IMG/VR virus record: IMGVR_UViG_3300037847_004699
Coordinates: 1 to 44,854 of that record
DNA from: a virus
Length of the DNA: 44,854 nt
Reading direction: 5' to 3' (one strand)
The translations under genes and the position numbers were made by a program. The notes under the pieces are model-generated. The model ran no database searches. It was given only the letters and a program-made list of their open reading frames with translations, and was not told the origin of the DNA. Positions 6,225-13,746 of the stretch are shown piece after piece (position 1 is the first letter of the stretch; the number at the start of each line of letters is the position of its first letter).

Positions 6225-6599
6225 ATGGGCATTAAATACGATTTCCGAGACGCAAGCGGCAGTGCGCTAATTCCTGTTGACGGATCGCTTCAGCAATTTG
6301 ACCTGCTGGGCATGTCAGGTGACCTGAATCAGCATTATCCGCACATCGTTTTCTTAAACGCCAATGGCGACATCGTTAATCCGACATCGACGGGAAACGT
6401 GACGTTTTTAGGCTCCCAGTCCGCCGACCCGTATGTTTTCGACGGCATGGTTAACGGCGAATTCCCGGCTAACACCACGCAGGATGATGCCCGCGAGCGC
6501 CCTATTGCAGGTGGCCCTATGGTTGCTGCGCGCTTGATTCTGGATAGCGTTAGCGGCAACGGCGTAACGCACTGCAAGGCTATGATCTGGGGGTACTGA
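6225..6599 (+). CDS. Hypothetical virion-associated protein
   Basis: 124 residues, with gaggaaatgca giving a clear ribosome-binding site at 6225. Predicted all-beta (GIKYDFRDASGSALIPVDGS, NVTFLGSQSADPYVFDG), with no membrane segment. It is placed between capsid genes and long fibre-like genes and overlaps the next start by one base (TGATG). I do not recognise it; a capsid-surface or fibre-base protein is a guess from context only. Confidence 0.6.
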   Translation: MGIKYDFRDASGSALIPVDGSLQQFDLLGMSGDLNQHYPHIVFLNANGDIVNPTSTGNVTFLGSQSADPYVFDGMVNGEFPANTTQDDARERPIAGGPMVAARLILDSVSGNGVTHCKAMIWGY

Positions 6600-7618
6600 T
6601 GTTACCGACTCCGCAAGATTTAGACCCGGATTTTCCTCTGCCGCTGCGCGGCGGGCCGGGTGAACCGCTGGATACTGAGCGGCGGTACTTTTTGACATCC
6701 CCCGGGGTAAATCAGTATGTGTCGATTCCTGAGGTTACGCTGGCGGGTGATTTTGAGATTGAGTTTAATTACTCAAGCTCTGAAAGTGACAACTACGTTT
6801 TTTGCGGAAACTTAAATGATAACTCAAATTTTATTGCAAATATTGGAAGTAGGTTTCAGGTAAGAACGTTGTCTGGGGTTTTTGACACTCCGGCAGGCAG
6901 TTCAACACCATTCCAAGATGGTAGGTTAAACAGTGTTGTTGTGCGGAGGGTTGGTGGAGTTATAACCGTACTGGTTAACTCTCAGCTAATAGGTACGTCA
7001 GGCCAAAATACTGGCGACCTTGTAATATCCTCCGTCGGTGCTCACAACTCAGGTGCTGCATCGGTAAGCGGAGTGATTTCAAATTTCCGCATATCCGACA
7101 ACGACACCCCGGTTCGTTTTTATCCTCTGGATGACAACAGTACTATTATTAGAAATGCTTTGGTAGATGCTGGAAGTAACCTTGCCAGCGATGTAATTAC
7201 TCCGGTGCAAAAATCGTCATCAGATGATCTGGTATTACCGCCGCCACTAAGTCTAGAAGGAGGTGTAACATACCGTCTTTCTTTAACAGTTGACAATACC
7301 CCGGCCACAGCAACTCCGGGTATTGTTGTAGGTGGGCAAACTTTTAACGGCGCAATACCTGAAGGCTTTGTTGGCCCTATTGAGTTGTTATTTACCCCCA
7401 CAAACTCCGGAGATTTCATTACTCGCATTGTTGGGCTGGCGGCTAGAACAATTGTTAACAGTATAGCGGTACAAAGGGTGGATGGTTACGGCACCTACAC
7501 CAACGGCGCTGCGGCTGACTGGGGGCGGTTTGAGCGTAGTTATGGCGGCGACTGGCAAGGGCAGGACTTGGCTGTTCCGCCATGGGAATCAGCTGATCAG
7601 GTGCTGCCTATTGCGTAG
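6599..7618 (+). CDS. LamG/concanavalin-like virion protein
   Basis: 339 residues. Residues about 25-160 look like a LamG-type beta sandwich: YFLTSPGVNQYVSIPEVTLAGDFEI is the typical opening strand pair, followed by GRLNSVVVRRVGGVITVLVN and SGVISNFRISDN. Such domains bind sugars and occur in phage fibres and decoration proteins. The last 60 residues (SIAVQRVDGYGTYTNGAAADWGRFE) form a separate terminal part. The middle of the gene is visibly richer in A and T than its ends, suggesting module exchange. Its place right after the capsid genes leaves head fibre or tail fibre equally open. Confidence 0.6.
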   Translation: MLPTPQDLDPDFPLPLRGGPGEPLDTERRYFLTSPGVNQYVSIPEVTLAGDFEIEFNYSSSESDNYVFCGNLNDNSNFIANIGSRFQVRTLSGVFDTPAGSSTPFQDGRLNSVVVRRVGGVITVLVNSQLIGTSGQNTGDLVISSVGAHNSGAASVSGVISNFRISDNDTPVRFYPLDDNSTIIRNALVDAGSNLASDVITPVQKSSSDDLVLPPPLSLEGGVTYRLSLTVDNTPATATPGIVVGGQTFNGAIPEGFVGPIELLFTPTNSGDFITRIVGLAARTIVNSIAVQRVDGYGTYTNGAAADWGRFERSYGGDWQGQDLAVPPWESADQVLPIA

Positions 7619-7629
7619 CGCCTACAATG

Positions 7630-7650
7630 GTGTATTCTGACTCTATACAC
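7630..7650 (+). promoter_or_regulatory. Short hairpin before the lipoprotein gene
   Basis: GTGTAT (7630-7635) pairs with ATACAC (7645-7650), just before the ribosome-binding site agaggaga (7651-7658). No T-run follows, so it is not a terminator; it could tune translation. A weak -10-like tacaat is at 7623-7628. Confidence 0.35.
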
Positions 7651-7664
7651 AGAGGAGATACACC

Positions 7665-8030
7665 ATGAAATACGCACTGATCGCAATAGCAATACTGATT
7701 ACCGGATGCGCTACGCCGCAGCAATCAGCACACCGTGAAGCGCTTTGGAATTTCAAATACGTGCCAGACGTAGAAAACGAGCTGCGAGTGTACGACCGAA
7801 TAGACCAGCCATTCGAGGGCGACTGCGAGGACTTTGCATTTACCCTTCAGCGCCAAATTGGCGGCGATGTCTGGTACATAGTTCGAGCAGAAGGCGCACA
7901 CGCAGCGCTCGACGTTGATGGTATAATCTACGACAACATGAGCAAACACCCAATACCTCGGGTTAGTTATCCGGGCGTATTTGTTACGATACTGGAGATT
8001 AAACAATATGCCGAGTTATCCTCAAGGTGA
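7665..8030 (+). CDS. Transglutaminase-like cysteine peptidase lipoprotein
   Basis: 121 residues with a lipoprotein signal (lipobox ITGC, Cys15) and a small catalytic-looking core: GDCEDFA (Cys54), GAHAAL (His79) and IIYDN (Asp90). GDCEDFA is the signature of bacterial transglutaminase-like cysteine proteinases (BTLCP), where Cys, His and Asp form the triad. The protein would be secreted and anchored in the cell envelope. It has its own strong ribosome-binding site (AGAGGAGA) and overlaps the following fibre gene by 23 bases. Possible roles are modifying a host surface protein, superinfection exclusion or virion maturation. No phage function is established to my knowledge. Confidence 0.7.
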   Translation: MKYALIAIAILITGCATPQQSAHREALWNFKYVPDVENELRVYDRIDQPFEGDCEDFAFTLQRQIGGDVWYIVRAEGAHAALDVDGIIYDNMSKHPIPRVSYPGVFVTILEIKQYAELSSR

Positions 8031-9645
8031 CGGCAGCGAAGGCGCAGGATTCCGCATAGGGCCAGAGCCAAATCAATTTGTCGATCTTGCCGCGCTGCAA
8101 GCGTACACTGACCCGCAGTGGCTGGCAGCTTATGACGGAGATGAATTCCTTTTGGTGCGCGTCGGCACCAATCCTACCATATTTTACCAGCGTCAAAATA
8201 GCGCATGGAATAGCGTCGAAAGCGTGCTTCAAGGCCCGCCAGGTTCAGGCGTTGATTTTTCCGACCTACCTGATGGCGCTATCGTTTCTGTGTCCGGGCC
8301 TGACCGCACTCCTACCGACTCAGGCGGTCGCGTACTGAGTGACGGAACGTCATTTTTCAGCAATCTGGCCGTTGGCTCTGAATCCATCGATGTGGGCGAG
8401 GAGGTTGTATTAACGGACAACGCCGGGTCGATCGGCTTTAAGCGTAACTCCGATGGCCGCGCACGAGTTCTGCCGTCGGTCAAGATAGACCCTGCCGGAT
8501 ACAACCCTGCCATACGAGTGGAAGCCAAAGAGCTGATCACTATCGACCTCAATACACTCAACCCAGAAACAAGCGCCGGGCAGGTGGTGACGTTTGACTA
8601 TGATGGTGATTTTGAGTTTATCGCAGATTCTCTGCATTTTGAGTCAACGGGTGAGATTGAGAACTTCCAGCTGACCATTTTTAAAAATGTGGGCGGTAGC
8701 TTTAAATCCGTCCGTAAACTGGTTCCCGAGACAAACTACATTGAAGGCTTCGGCGTCTATGTGGTCGACGCCTTGCCAGCTGAGCCAGACCCTCGTGCAA
8801 AATATCTGATTCGTGATGGTGTGACCGGGAAATTCACAATCCCGATTCAAGAGGCGTCAGTTGTCGAGGTCGACGAGAATGAAGACCCGATCACCTACCG
8901 CGTTGAGCTGAAAACCACCGACCTGACTGGGATGAAGCTGAAGGGCGTGACAGCTGACCTTGGCTACGGATCGATGTTCTACCCGTTCCTTCAGGCTACC
9001 GGGCATGATGCTACACGCCTGCCACTGGCAGACCTGAGAGACGTTAACCGCAAATATCGTCGAGTTGATGCAGACGTGGTGCTGGATACCCTGAACGATC
9101 TGTACACGAACCGTCACAATCTGTTCGAATACACAGGCGCTTATACAGTGCGATTCTCAGCCCCGGCCAATCAGTTCCGTGAGGGTGACACGCTAGAACT
9201 GAGCATGAACGGCGGGGCTGGAACGCTGATACTTGACGGATTCACTATTGCTGGCCAGTCGTCATTTACCGGGCAGGACAATCACCGATACATAATTACA
9301 TACGAGCATGACAATGTTAATGACTGGTCGGTGCTGGATATTACCGGGCAGAACTACGACATTGATTATTTCGACACCAGTGCAACGGTTGATGTTGAGC
9401 GCTCGTATGCAGTGGACACAACAGGCGGGGCGGTCACTCTAACGGTGAACGTAAATGCGGTGGATGCGTTTAGCGTGTTTGACGCCGCTGAAAGTTTCAG
9501 AGCGAATAGCTGTTTTATCATATTCCCGGCACCGATTGGCACCGTGGAGCTGAACACCAAAAACGACTATTTCGAGTTCTACAAAAACGATGCGGGCAAC
9601 TGGCTGTACCGCGAAATAGATCAAGATGACGCGGGGGCGCTGTAA
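8008..9645 (+). CDS. Long fibre-like structural protein
   Basis: 545 residues from the ATG at 8008 (ctggagattaaacaATG). The N-terminal 90 residues contain a phage fibre-type opening (FVDLAALQAYTDPQWLAAYDGDEFLLVRVG, IFYQRQNSAWNSVESVLQGPPGSGVDF); the QGPPGSG run is collagen-like. The rest is Gly, Asp and Val rich, predicted mainly beta, with repeated blocks such as SFTGQDNHRYIITYEHDN. The next two genes are also fibre-like, so the three may form one multi-part fibre. It sits inside the head gene block, unusual for tail fibres. No enzymatic motif is seen. Confidence 0.6.
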   Translation: MPSYPQGDGSEGAGFRIGPEPNQFVDLAALQAYTDPQWLAAYDGDEFLLVRVGTNPTIFYQRQNSAWNSVESVLQGPPGSGVDFSDLPDGAIVSVSGPDRTPTDSGGRVLSDGTSFFSNLAVGSESIDVGEEVVLTDNAGSIGFKRNSDGRARVLPSVKIDPAGYNPAIRVEAKELITIDLNTLNPETSAGQVVTFDYDGDFEFIADSLHFESTGEIENFQLTIFKNVGGSFKSVRKLVPETNYIEGFGVYVVDALPAEPDPRAKYLIRDGVTGKFTIPIQEASVVEVDENEDPITYRVELKTTDLTGMKLKGVTADLGYGSMFYPFLQATGHDATRLPLADLRDVNRKYRRVDADVVLDTLNDLYTNRHNLFEYTGAYTVRFSAPANQFREGDTLELSMNGGAGTLILDGFTIAGQSSFTGQDNHRYIITYEHDNVNDWSVLDITGQNYDIDYFDTSATVDVERSYAVDTTGGAVTLTVNVNAVDAFSVFDAAESFRANSCFIIFPAPIGTVELNTKNDYFEFYKNDAGNWLYREIDQDDAGAL

Positions 9646-10376
9646 TGGGCTTTAAATCATCCGAATTAGTACAAAAGACGGTAAGAAAGCGGCTTGCATT
9701 AAAGCCGCAAGACCTTCCGGCCGCCGCTGATTTTACCAGCGCCGGGGCTAGCATTATTCAAACTCAGTGGGTTGACGGCAGCGGCCAGCATCAGCTGGTG
9801 TTCTCCTCATATAACGGCACCAGCGTCAACCACTGGGTGTCCGTGGGTGTGAACAGCGCAACTGGCAATCTGGACGCTTGGGTGTCTGGCGGCACATACG
9901 AACAGGTACTAAAAGCCAGTGATGTTGACTCTGACTCGTTCACCGTAACCAGTCGAGTGCTGACTCTGAAATCTGCCACATCCTCTGAGCTGGGCGGCAT
10001 CAAAATCGGCGGGACATTGCAGATTGACGGCTCCGGTGTTGTTAACGTGGCTATCAGCCCGACGGCTATTAAAATCGTGGCAGATCAGGCGGCTAGAATA
10101 GCCATTCCTCAGTCTACCGGGGCGCAAATTGCAATCCAGCAGGATACAGGCGAGACATGGGGCATCGAAGCTAATCAAGACCCGTCCATTCCTGCCAACT
10201 GGAAACAAATTGGCACTGTTGCGACATCGGTAGTCAGCTTCAATGGTCGCTCTGGCGGCGTCAATCCTGAATTTGACGACTATCAGGCCGACATGGTTCC
10301 TGCGACCGACGCATCAGACGGCAAAAAATACGTTTTCGCTGTGCAAAACGGCGTACCTGGAATAGTAGAGGTTTAA
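9645..10376 (+). CDS. Fibre protein with T4-type shaft repeats
   Basis: 243 residues, overlapping the upstream stop by one base (TAATG). Residues about 97-135 read VTSRVLTLKSATSSELGGIKIG followed by GTLQIDGSGVVNVAIS, matching the GG-V/I-KIG...L-IDGSGVV repeats of T4 gp12/gp34-like fibre shafts. The N-end (SSELVQKTVRKRLALKPQDLPAA) is basic and helical, the C-end beta (VVSFNGRSGGVNPEFDDYQADMV); the VxSFNGRxG phrase recurs in many phage fibres. It probably forms a trimeric shaft segment between the genes on either side. Confidence 0.65.
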   Translation: MGFKSSELVQKTVRKRLALKPQDLPAAADFTSAGASIIQTQWVDGSGQHQLVFSSYNGTSVNHWVSVGVNSATGNLDAWVSGGTYEQVLKASDVDSDSFTVTSRVLTLKSATSSELGGIKIGGTLQIDGSGVVNVAISPTAIKIVADQAARIAIPQSTGAQIAIQQDTGETWGIEANQDPSIPANWKQIGTVATSVVSFNGRSGGVNPEFDDYQADMVPATDASDGKKYVFAVQNGVPGIVEV

Positions 10377-10377
10377 T

Positions 10378-11454
10378 ATGGCATCAGGTGATTTCACTCC
10401 GTTCGCAACCCAGCAGGCGGTGCAGCAGGCGCAGACCACGGCGGACAGTGCCGCTACGGCGGTTGGTGACGCAAATAGCGGCCTGACTAAGGATGTTGCT
10501 GACCTGCAAGCCGAGACGGCGAATCTACAACAGCTGATCGATAATATGTCAGATCCTGTATTCGCACTAACAACACACACACCAAGCGGTGTGTATACAG
10601 CTGGGCAGACTGTTTATGTCGGAGGCAGCCAATACCGCGCAAATTCCGACATGGACGGCAGTGTAACGCCAATCAGTTTTGCTATTGGCTCCGGTGCAAA
10701 CCAATGGACACCAGCATCAAAACACAACAAAGAGCTGGACATGATTGTCGAGTATGGCGGCTACCAGTTCAAGGCCTCACCTGCTGGGGTTACCGCCAAT
10801 GACGGTACAAATCTGGTGGGGATAGCATTAGACCCAGCGAGCAAAAGAGTGCGCCTAGCTGCGCAAGGCCCGGCAACGATAGCTGCCATAACGGATACGG
10901 ATTTTGTCACCTATGCTGACCTGACTGCAGAAATTGACCCGATTCAAACTCAGGTTGACTCCAAAAAACCGAAGGCTGAGATTGTCGGAACTTTTGGTTA
11001 CGATACAATCAATGCAAATAACTGGGTACAGCATAATCTGGGTGACAGTGATTACCAGTTTATGTACCGTAAAAACGGCAACTCTAATGATGGTTACACA
11101 TTAAAGGTCGGTTTTGATTCAGACACCTCAACTTCAGCTAATCTTCAGGGTTCAGTGAGGTTGTATACTGGGGATGCGGCCGGCTCTAGTGGAACTTGGG
11201 ATCAGGATAGGCCAATATTTTCCATCATTGATGGGGACTCCAACAATGGTGTTGTAGAGGTGTTAGATTTCACCCCCGGAAACTATACCTATATCGAATT
11301 TGATGTAACTATAGTTAAAAGAGGGCAGGAACCTTCCGGTTTAACCAATGCTGGAATAGTCAGAACTTTTAAGATCAGAATGGTTACAGATGACTTCTCA
11401 TCTACTGCCAATGATTTCGCTGTTATTATCGATGAGGTTTATAGCTCAACATGA
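10378..11454 (+). CDS. Fibre protein with coiled-coil N-terminus and sugar-binding-like modules
   Basis: 358 residues. Residues 1-60 are a trimeric-coiled-coil-like stretch (TQQAVQQAQTTADSAATAVGDAN, DLQAETANLQQLIDNM). Residues about 67-115 (SGVYTAGQTVYVGGSQYRAN) resemble small carbohydrate-binding modules used as fibre connectors. The C-terminal third (from about 200) is a beta domain whose DNA is clearly richer in A/T than the N-terminal part, typical of an exchanged receptor-binding tip. The phrase NNWVQHNLGDSDYQF is fibre-like. Its stop overlaps the start of a small membrane protein. Confidence 0.6.
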   Translation: MASGDFTPFATQQAVQQAQTTADSAATAVGDANSGLTKDVADLQAETANLQQLIDNMSDPVFALTTHTPSGVYTAGQTVYVGGSQYRANSDMDGSVTPISFAIGSGANQWTPASKHNKELDMIVEYGGYQFKASPAGVTANDGTNLVGIALDPASKRVRLAAQGPATIAAITDTDFVTYADLTAEIDPIQTQVDSKKPKAEIVGTFGYDTINANNWVQHNLGDSDYQFMYRKNGNSNDGYTLKVGFDSDTSTSANLQGSVRLYTGDAAGSSGTWDQDRPIFSIIDGDSNNGVVEVLDFTPGNYTYIEFDVTIVKRGQEPSGLTNAGIVRTFKIRMVTDDFSSTANDFAVIIDEVYSST

Positions 11455-11645
11455 TCGAACCTGGCCAGCGTAAAATCTATGCTCTAAAAACCAGCCTGAG
11501 CGCCATTGCGGCGCTAGGGCTGATGTATTGTGCCTGTTTAGGCATGGGATGGAACCCAGACCCCACGGTGTTTGCCGCGCTGGGAACATCCGTGGGAGTC
11601 ATTACAGGTTCGTTTAATTGGTCGAACGCTCAGGAGCGGCGGTGA
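11451..11645 (+). CDS. Small two-span membrane protein, holin candidate
   Basis: 64 residues with a basic N-end, a first hydrophobic helix (about 13-32, LKTSLSAIAALGLMYCACLG) and a second (about 39-54, VFAALGTSVGVITGSF), then a short charged tail (NWSNAQERR). This is the size and topology of a class II holin. The ATG overlaps the fibre gene stop by 4 bases. It converges on, and overlaps by 16 bases, a small minus-strand gene. Other small membrane proteins (1230, 12373) compete for the holin role. Confidence 0.55.
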   Translation: MIEPGQRKIYALKTSLSAIAALGLMYCACLGMGWNPDPTVFAALGTSVGVITGSFNWSNAQERR

Positions 11646-11815
11646 TTTGCCGCCGATTTCGCATTATCGTACCAACCCCAGAACACGGCGCTGGCAAACT
11701 CAACATCAGCGAACAGGTCTGCATCACAGGAACTCCTAATGAATTTCTGACAGTCTTTGCAGGCACAGGCATTCAGATGATTAACATCCGCCGGGCGGTG
11801 GTCTAATTTAGGCAT
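11630..11815 (-). CDS. Small Cys-containing protein, last gene of antisense pocket
   Basis: 61 residues. A CxCxxC-like cluster (HLNACACKDCQKF) plus a later Cys suggests metal binding; the tail FWGWYDNAKSAANHRRS is well formed and not low complexity. The ATG overlaps the stop of the upstream minus gene by 8 bases, which supports a real operon of three. Its 3' end overlaps the 3' end of the membrane protein on the + strand by 16 bases. Not recognised. The alternative is a chance reading frame, though the coupling and composition argue against that. Confidence 0.5.
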   Translation of the reverse strand: MPKLDHRPADVNHLNACACKDCQKFIRSSCDADLFADVEFASAVFWGWYDNAKSAANHRRS

Positions 11816-12023
11816 CGCGCTTACTCCGGTTTCTGAAGTCTAGATGGCTTGGCTTGATGGTGATTTGTCGCCTCTCTGGCGCTTTAAGTCCAGCCATAGC
11901 GGCAATAAGAAAACGGTCGCCAGTCGCATCTAGCGGAACCTGTTTAATTTCCTTGCCTGACTCCAAAAAGGCGGCGACATCAGCCGCCAGCTTTTCCCGT
12001 TGCGCTTCATGCTTTGCTGTCAT
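11808..12023 (-). CDS. Small basic protein, possible regulator
   Basis: 71 residues: a charged N-terminal helix (TAKHEAQREKLAADVAAFLESGKEI), then VPLDATGDRFLIAAM and a very basic C-end (RRQITIKPSHLDFRNRSKRDA). The helix followed by FLxxGKxIxxVP resembles small phage and bacterial transcription-associated proteins (SutA-like phrase), but the similarity is short. The ATG overlaps the stop of the upstream gene (ATGA). It is transcribed against the late operon, from the minus promoter at 12290-12317. Confidence 0.6.
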   Translation of the reverse strand: MTAKHEAQREKLAADVAAFLESGKEIKQVPLDATGDRFLIAAMAGLKAPERRQITIKPSHLDFRNRSKRDA

Positions 12024-12265
12024 TCCTGGTTCTCCTTAACAAATTCATCATAATGTCCATCCTGAATCCATTTTTTGAGCAGACCGAATGAACGGTCACC
12101 GATTACCTGAGCGCTATCTGCTGCGATTGATCCGCCGATAATGGCAACCATCAACGCCTCAGCATCATCACAGAACTGGTCGCTATTGCCGAACGCCCAC
12201 TGGCAGAAAGCCGACATGGCCTCTGGCTCATCCATTACTAATAACGCTTGATCTTCTAAATTCAT
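12020..12265 (-). CDS. Hypothetical acidic protein, first gene of antisense pocket
   Basis: 81 residues from the ATG at 12265, which has AAAGGAGAG 7 bases upstream; a longer form from 12307 would overlap the promoter. The sequence is acidic and helical (MNLEDQALLVMDEPEAMSAFCQWAFGNSDQFCDDAEALMVAIIGGS). No known family. It is the first of three coupled genes facing the late structural operon, downstream of a good host-type promoter, so it may be made early. Confidence 0.65.
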   Translation of the reverse strand: MNLEDQALLVMDEPEAMSAFCQWAFGNSDQFCDDAEALMVAIIGGSIAADSAQVIGDRSFGLLKKWIQDGHYDEFVKENQE

Positions 12266-12289
12266 GTTGGCTCTCCTTTGTTTGTAACG

Positions 12290-12317
12290 ACAATAGCACA
12301 ATGACACACGGCGTCAA
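12290..12317 (-). promoter_or_regulatory. Minus-strand promoter of the antisense pocket
   Basis: Read on the minus strand: -35 TTGACG (12317-12312), 16-base spacer, -10 TATTGT (12295-12290) with the extended element TGTGC in front. The first gene starts 25 bases downstream. Overlaps the divergent + promoter at 12301-12329. Confidence 0.65.
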
Positions 12318-12329
12318 GCGGTTTATAAT
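12301..12329 (+). promoter_or_regulatory. Plus-strand promoter of the connector/tail operon
   Basis: -35 ATGACA (12301-12306), 17-base spacer, -10 TATAAT (12324-12329), upstream of the coiled-coil membrane protein at 12373. The -35 lies between the -10 and -35 of the opposing promoter, so RNA polymerase cannot occupy both at once. Confidence 0.65.
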
Positions 12330-12372
12330 GAATGAAATTTAAGCAAAGTTTATGCCAATGAGGATTACAGGC

Positions 12373-12669
12373 ATGTCAGAACAGAGGCTCGCAGCCGTGG
12401 AACATAAATTGGATAGTATCGATGTGCAGGTGGGTAGACTCTGTAGCTCGCTTGACCGGTTTACCGAAACCATGATTCGCCATGATGAAAATAACGCGAC
12501 AATCGTAAAAACATTAGACGATCACGAAAACAGACTGCGAACGGTAGAGCGCGAGCAGATCGGAAACTCAGGGAAAATTGGCTTTGTGTGGTCAATCATT
12601 ATGCGAGTATCTGGCGGCATTGCCTTGGCAGCCGTGGTCGGCGGCATTGCATATAAGGCGGTTTCATAA
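12373..12669 (+). CDS. Coiled-coil membrane protein (XhlA-like)
   Basis: 98 residues from the ATG at 12373 (gaggattacaggcATG); upstream ATGs at 12352 and 12358 lack a site. A long heptad-rich helix (SEQRLAAVEHKLDSIDVQVGRL ... ENRLRTVEREQIG) is followed by one C-terminal membrane segment (VSGGIALAAVVGGIAYKAV). This is the plan of hemolysin XhlA-type phage proteins, which are membrane-bound partners of holins. It is the first gene downstream of a strong promoter and overlaps the connector gene by one base. It could alternatively be a membrane-tethered tail accessory. Confidence 0.6.
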   Translation: MSEQRLAAVEHKLDSIDVQVGRLCSSLDRFTETMIRHDENNATIVKTLDDHENRLRTVEREQIGNSGKIGFVWSIIMRVSGGIALAAVVGGIAYKAVS

Positions 12670-13046
12670 TGGCCGAACAAATCACGGCGCAGGATGTGCG
12701 CGACAATTACCCGGGGCTGACCGGATCAGTATCTGACGTGCTAATCAACGGCATGATCAGCAAGATCAACGGCGCTGACGACTGCCTAGACGCATATGGC
12801 GTACCAGCCGAACAACAAACGCTACTGAAGTTGACTGGTGTTGCATACCTGCTGGAGCAGGCGTTGGGATCATCCACCGTTGCCAGTGAATCCAGCGCTA
12901 ACGGTTCCAGCGTGAGCTATAAAGACGGAGAGGCCAGTGCTAACTATGCCCTGCTGAAGACCATTGACACAAACCGCTGCATTCTCAATCAGCTGTCATC
13001 CGCTGGCGCTGACATTTTTATCGGGGTATCTAATGGGTCGCATTAG
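12669..13046 (+). CDS. Head-tail connector (gp6-like adaptor)
   Basis: 125 residues, helical at both ends: EQITAQDVRDNYPGLTGSVSDVLINGMISKI is typical of the N-terminal helix pair of HK97 gp6-type adaptors that ring the portal. A Ser-rich loop (STVASESSANGSSVSYKDGE) lies in the middle and a further helix at the C-end. It opens the canonical series connector, stopper, tail completion, tail terminator, tail tube. The identification rests on size, order and the N-terminal pattern. Confidence 0.65.
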   Translation: MAEQITAQDVRDNYPGLTGSVSDVLINGMISKINGADDCLDAYGVPAEQQTLLKLTGVAYLLEQALGSSTVASESSANGSSVSYKDGEASANYALLKTIDTNRCILNQLSSAGADIFIGVSNGSH

Positions 13047-13374
13047 CGCACGATTTCAGACTGAGCCGCTGACGGTGTGGCCGGTGACGGAATCTGACGA
13101 CGGCTACGGTACTCCGGTATACGGTACGCCGTACACAATCAGCTGCGAGTACGACCAGAACAGCCGCACCGTGTCGGACAATGACGGCGTGCAGTTTGTG
13201 CCGTCATGGACGTTTTACACGCAATCAGCTGTCAATCGTGGCGACTACGTGGCGCTTGGCGATAACACCGCATCAGCAGAGCCAACGACAGATGCCCGGC
13301 CAGTTCGCGCAGTGCGGCGACAGCAGAATCTGCCCCGACAGGGTGGCGACGACTACACCATCTACTGCGGGTGA
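13033..13374 (+). CDS. Head closure/stopper-like protein
   Basis: 113 residues from the ATG at 13033, overlapping the connector by 14 bases; gggg lies upstream. Predicted beta barrel (FQTEPLTVWPVTESDDGYGTPVYG, SWTFYTQSAVNRGDYVALGDN), as in SPP1 gp16/lambda FII-type stoppers that seal the packaged head. The family similarity is not strong enough to name, but the gene order is the usual one. It ends three bases before the next gene. Confidence 0.55.
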   Translation: MGRISARFQTEPLTVWPVTESDDGYGTPVYGTPYTISCEYDQNSRTVSDNDGVQFVPSWTFYTQSAVNRGDYVALGDNTASAEPTTDARPVRAVRRQQNLPRQGGDDYTIYCG

Positions 13375-13377
13375 TTT

Positions 13378-13746
13378 ATGCCAGTTCGCGGAATAGCACA
13401 GGTTAACCGGAATCTGGAACAAATACTGGTCAAAGACATCAGCGAACGCAAGGCAAGGCAGGCCATTACCAAGGCGCTGATCATCGGCCAGCAGTATGCC
13501 GTAGAGCTGACCCCGGTGGATACCGCAAACCTGATTAACAGCCGCTTCACTCAGATCATCAACACTCAGACCGGGTTTACCGGGCGAGTAGGATACACCG
13601 CCAGCTATGCGAAATTCGTTCACGACGGCGGCCCGAAGAATTGGCAGAAGCCGGGCGCTGAAGATGAATTCCTGAAAAAAGGTTTTGAACGCGATGGCAT
13701 TGACGAAATCGACGCGATCATACGCGAGGAAATGAGAATTGACTGA
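13378..13746 (+). CDS. HK97 gp10-like tail completion/neck protein
   Basis: 122 residues. An N-terminal helix (ISERKARQAITKALIIGQQYAVELTPVDTANL) is followed by GRVGYTASYAKFVHDGGP, which matches the Y-A-xxVxxGxP strand of HK97 gp10-type proteins, and a C-terminal helix (EDEFLKKGFERDGIDEIDAIIREEM). These proteins join head and tail. The next gene begins inside its last codons with a TTG. Confidence 0.75.
   Translation: MPVRGIAQVNRNLEQILVKDISERKARQAITKALIIGQQYAVELTPVDTANLINSRFTQIINTQTGFTGRVGYTASYAKFVHDGGPKNWQKPGAEDEFLKKGFERDGIDEIDAIIREEMRID

Noticed and set aside
7610-7628. Sigma70 promoter before the lipoprotein gene (TTGCGT/TACAAT)
   Set aside because: The spacing between the two boxes is far too short; only a hairpin is retained as a feature.
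11618-11806. 62-residue + strand frame overlapping the antisense pocket
   Set aside because: The minus-strand gene at 11630-11815 is coupled to its upstream neighbour and has a more natural composition.
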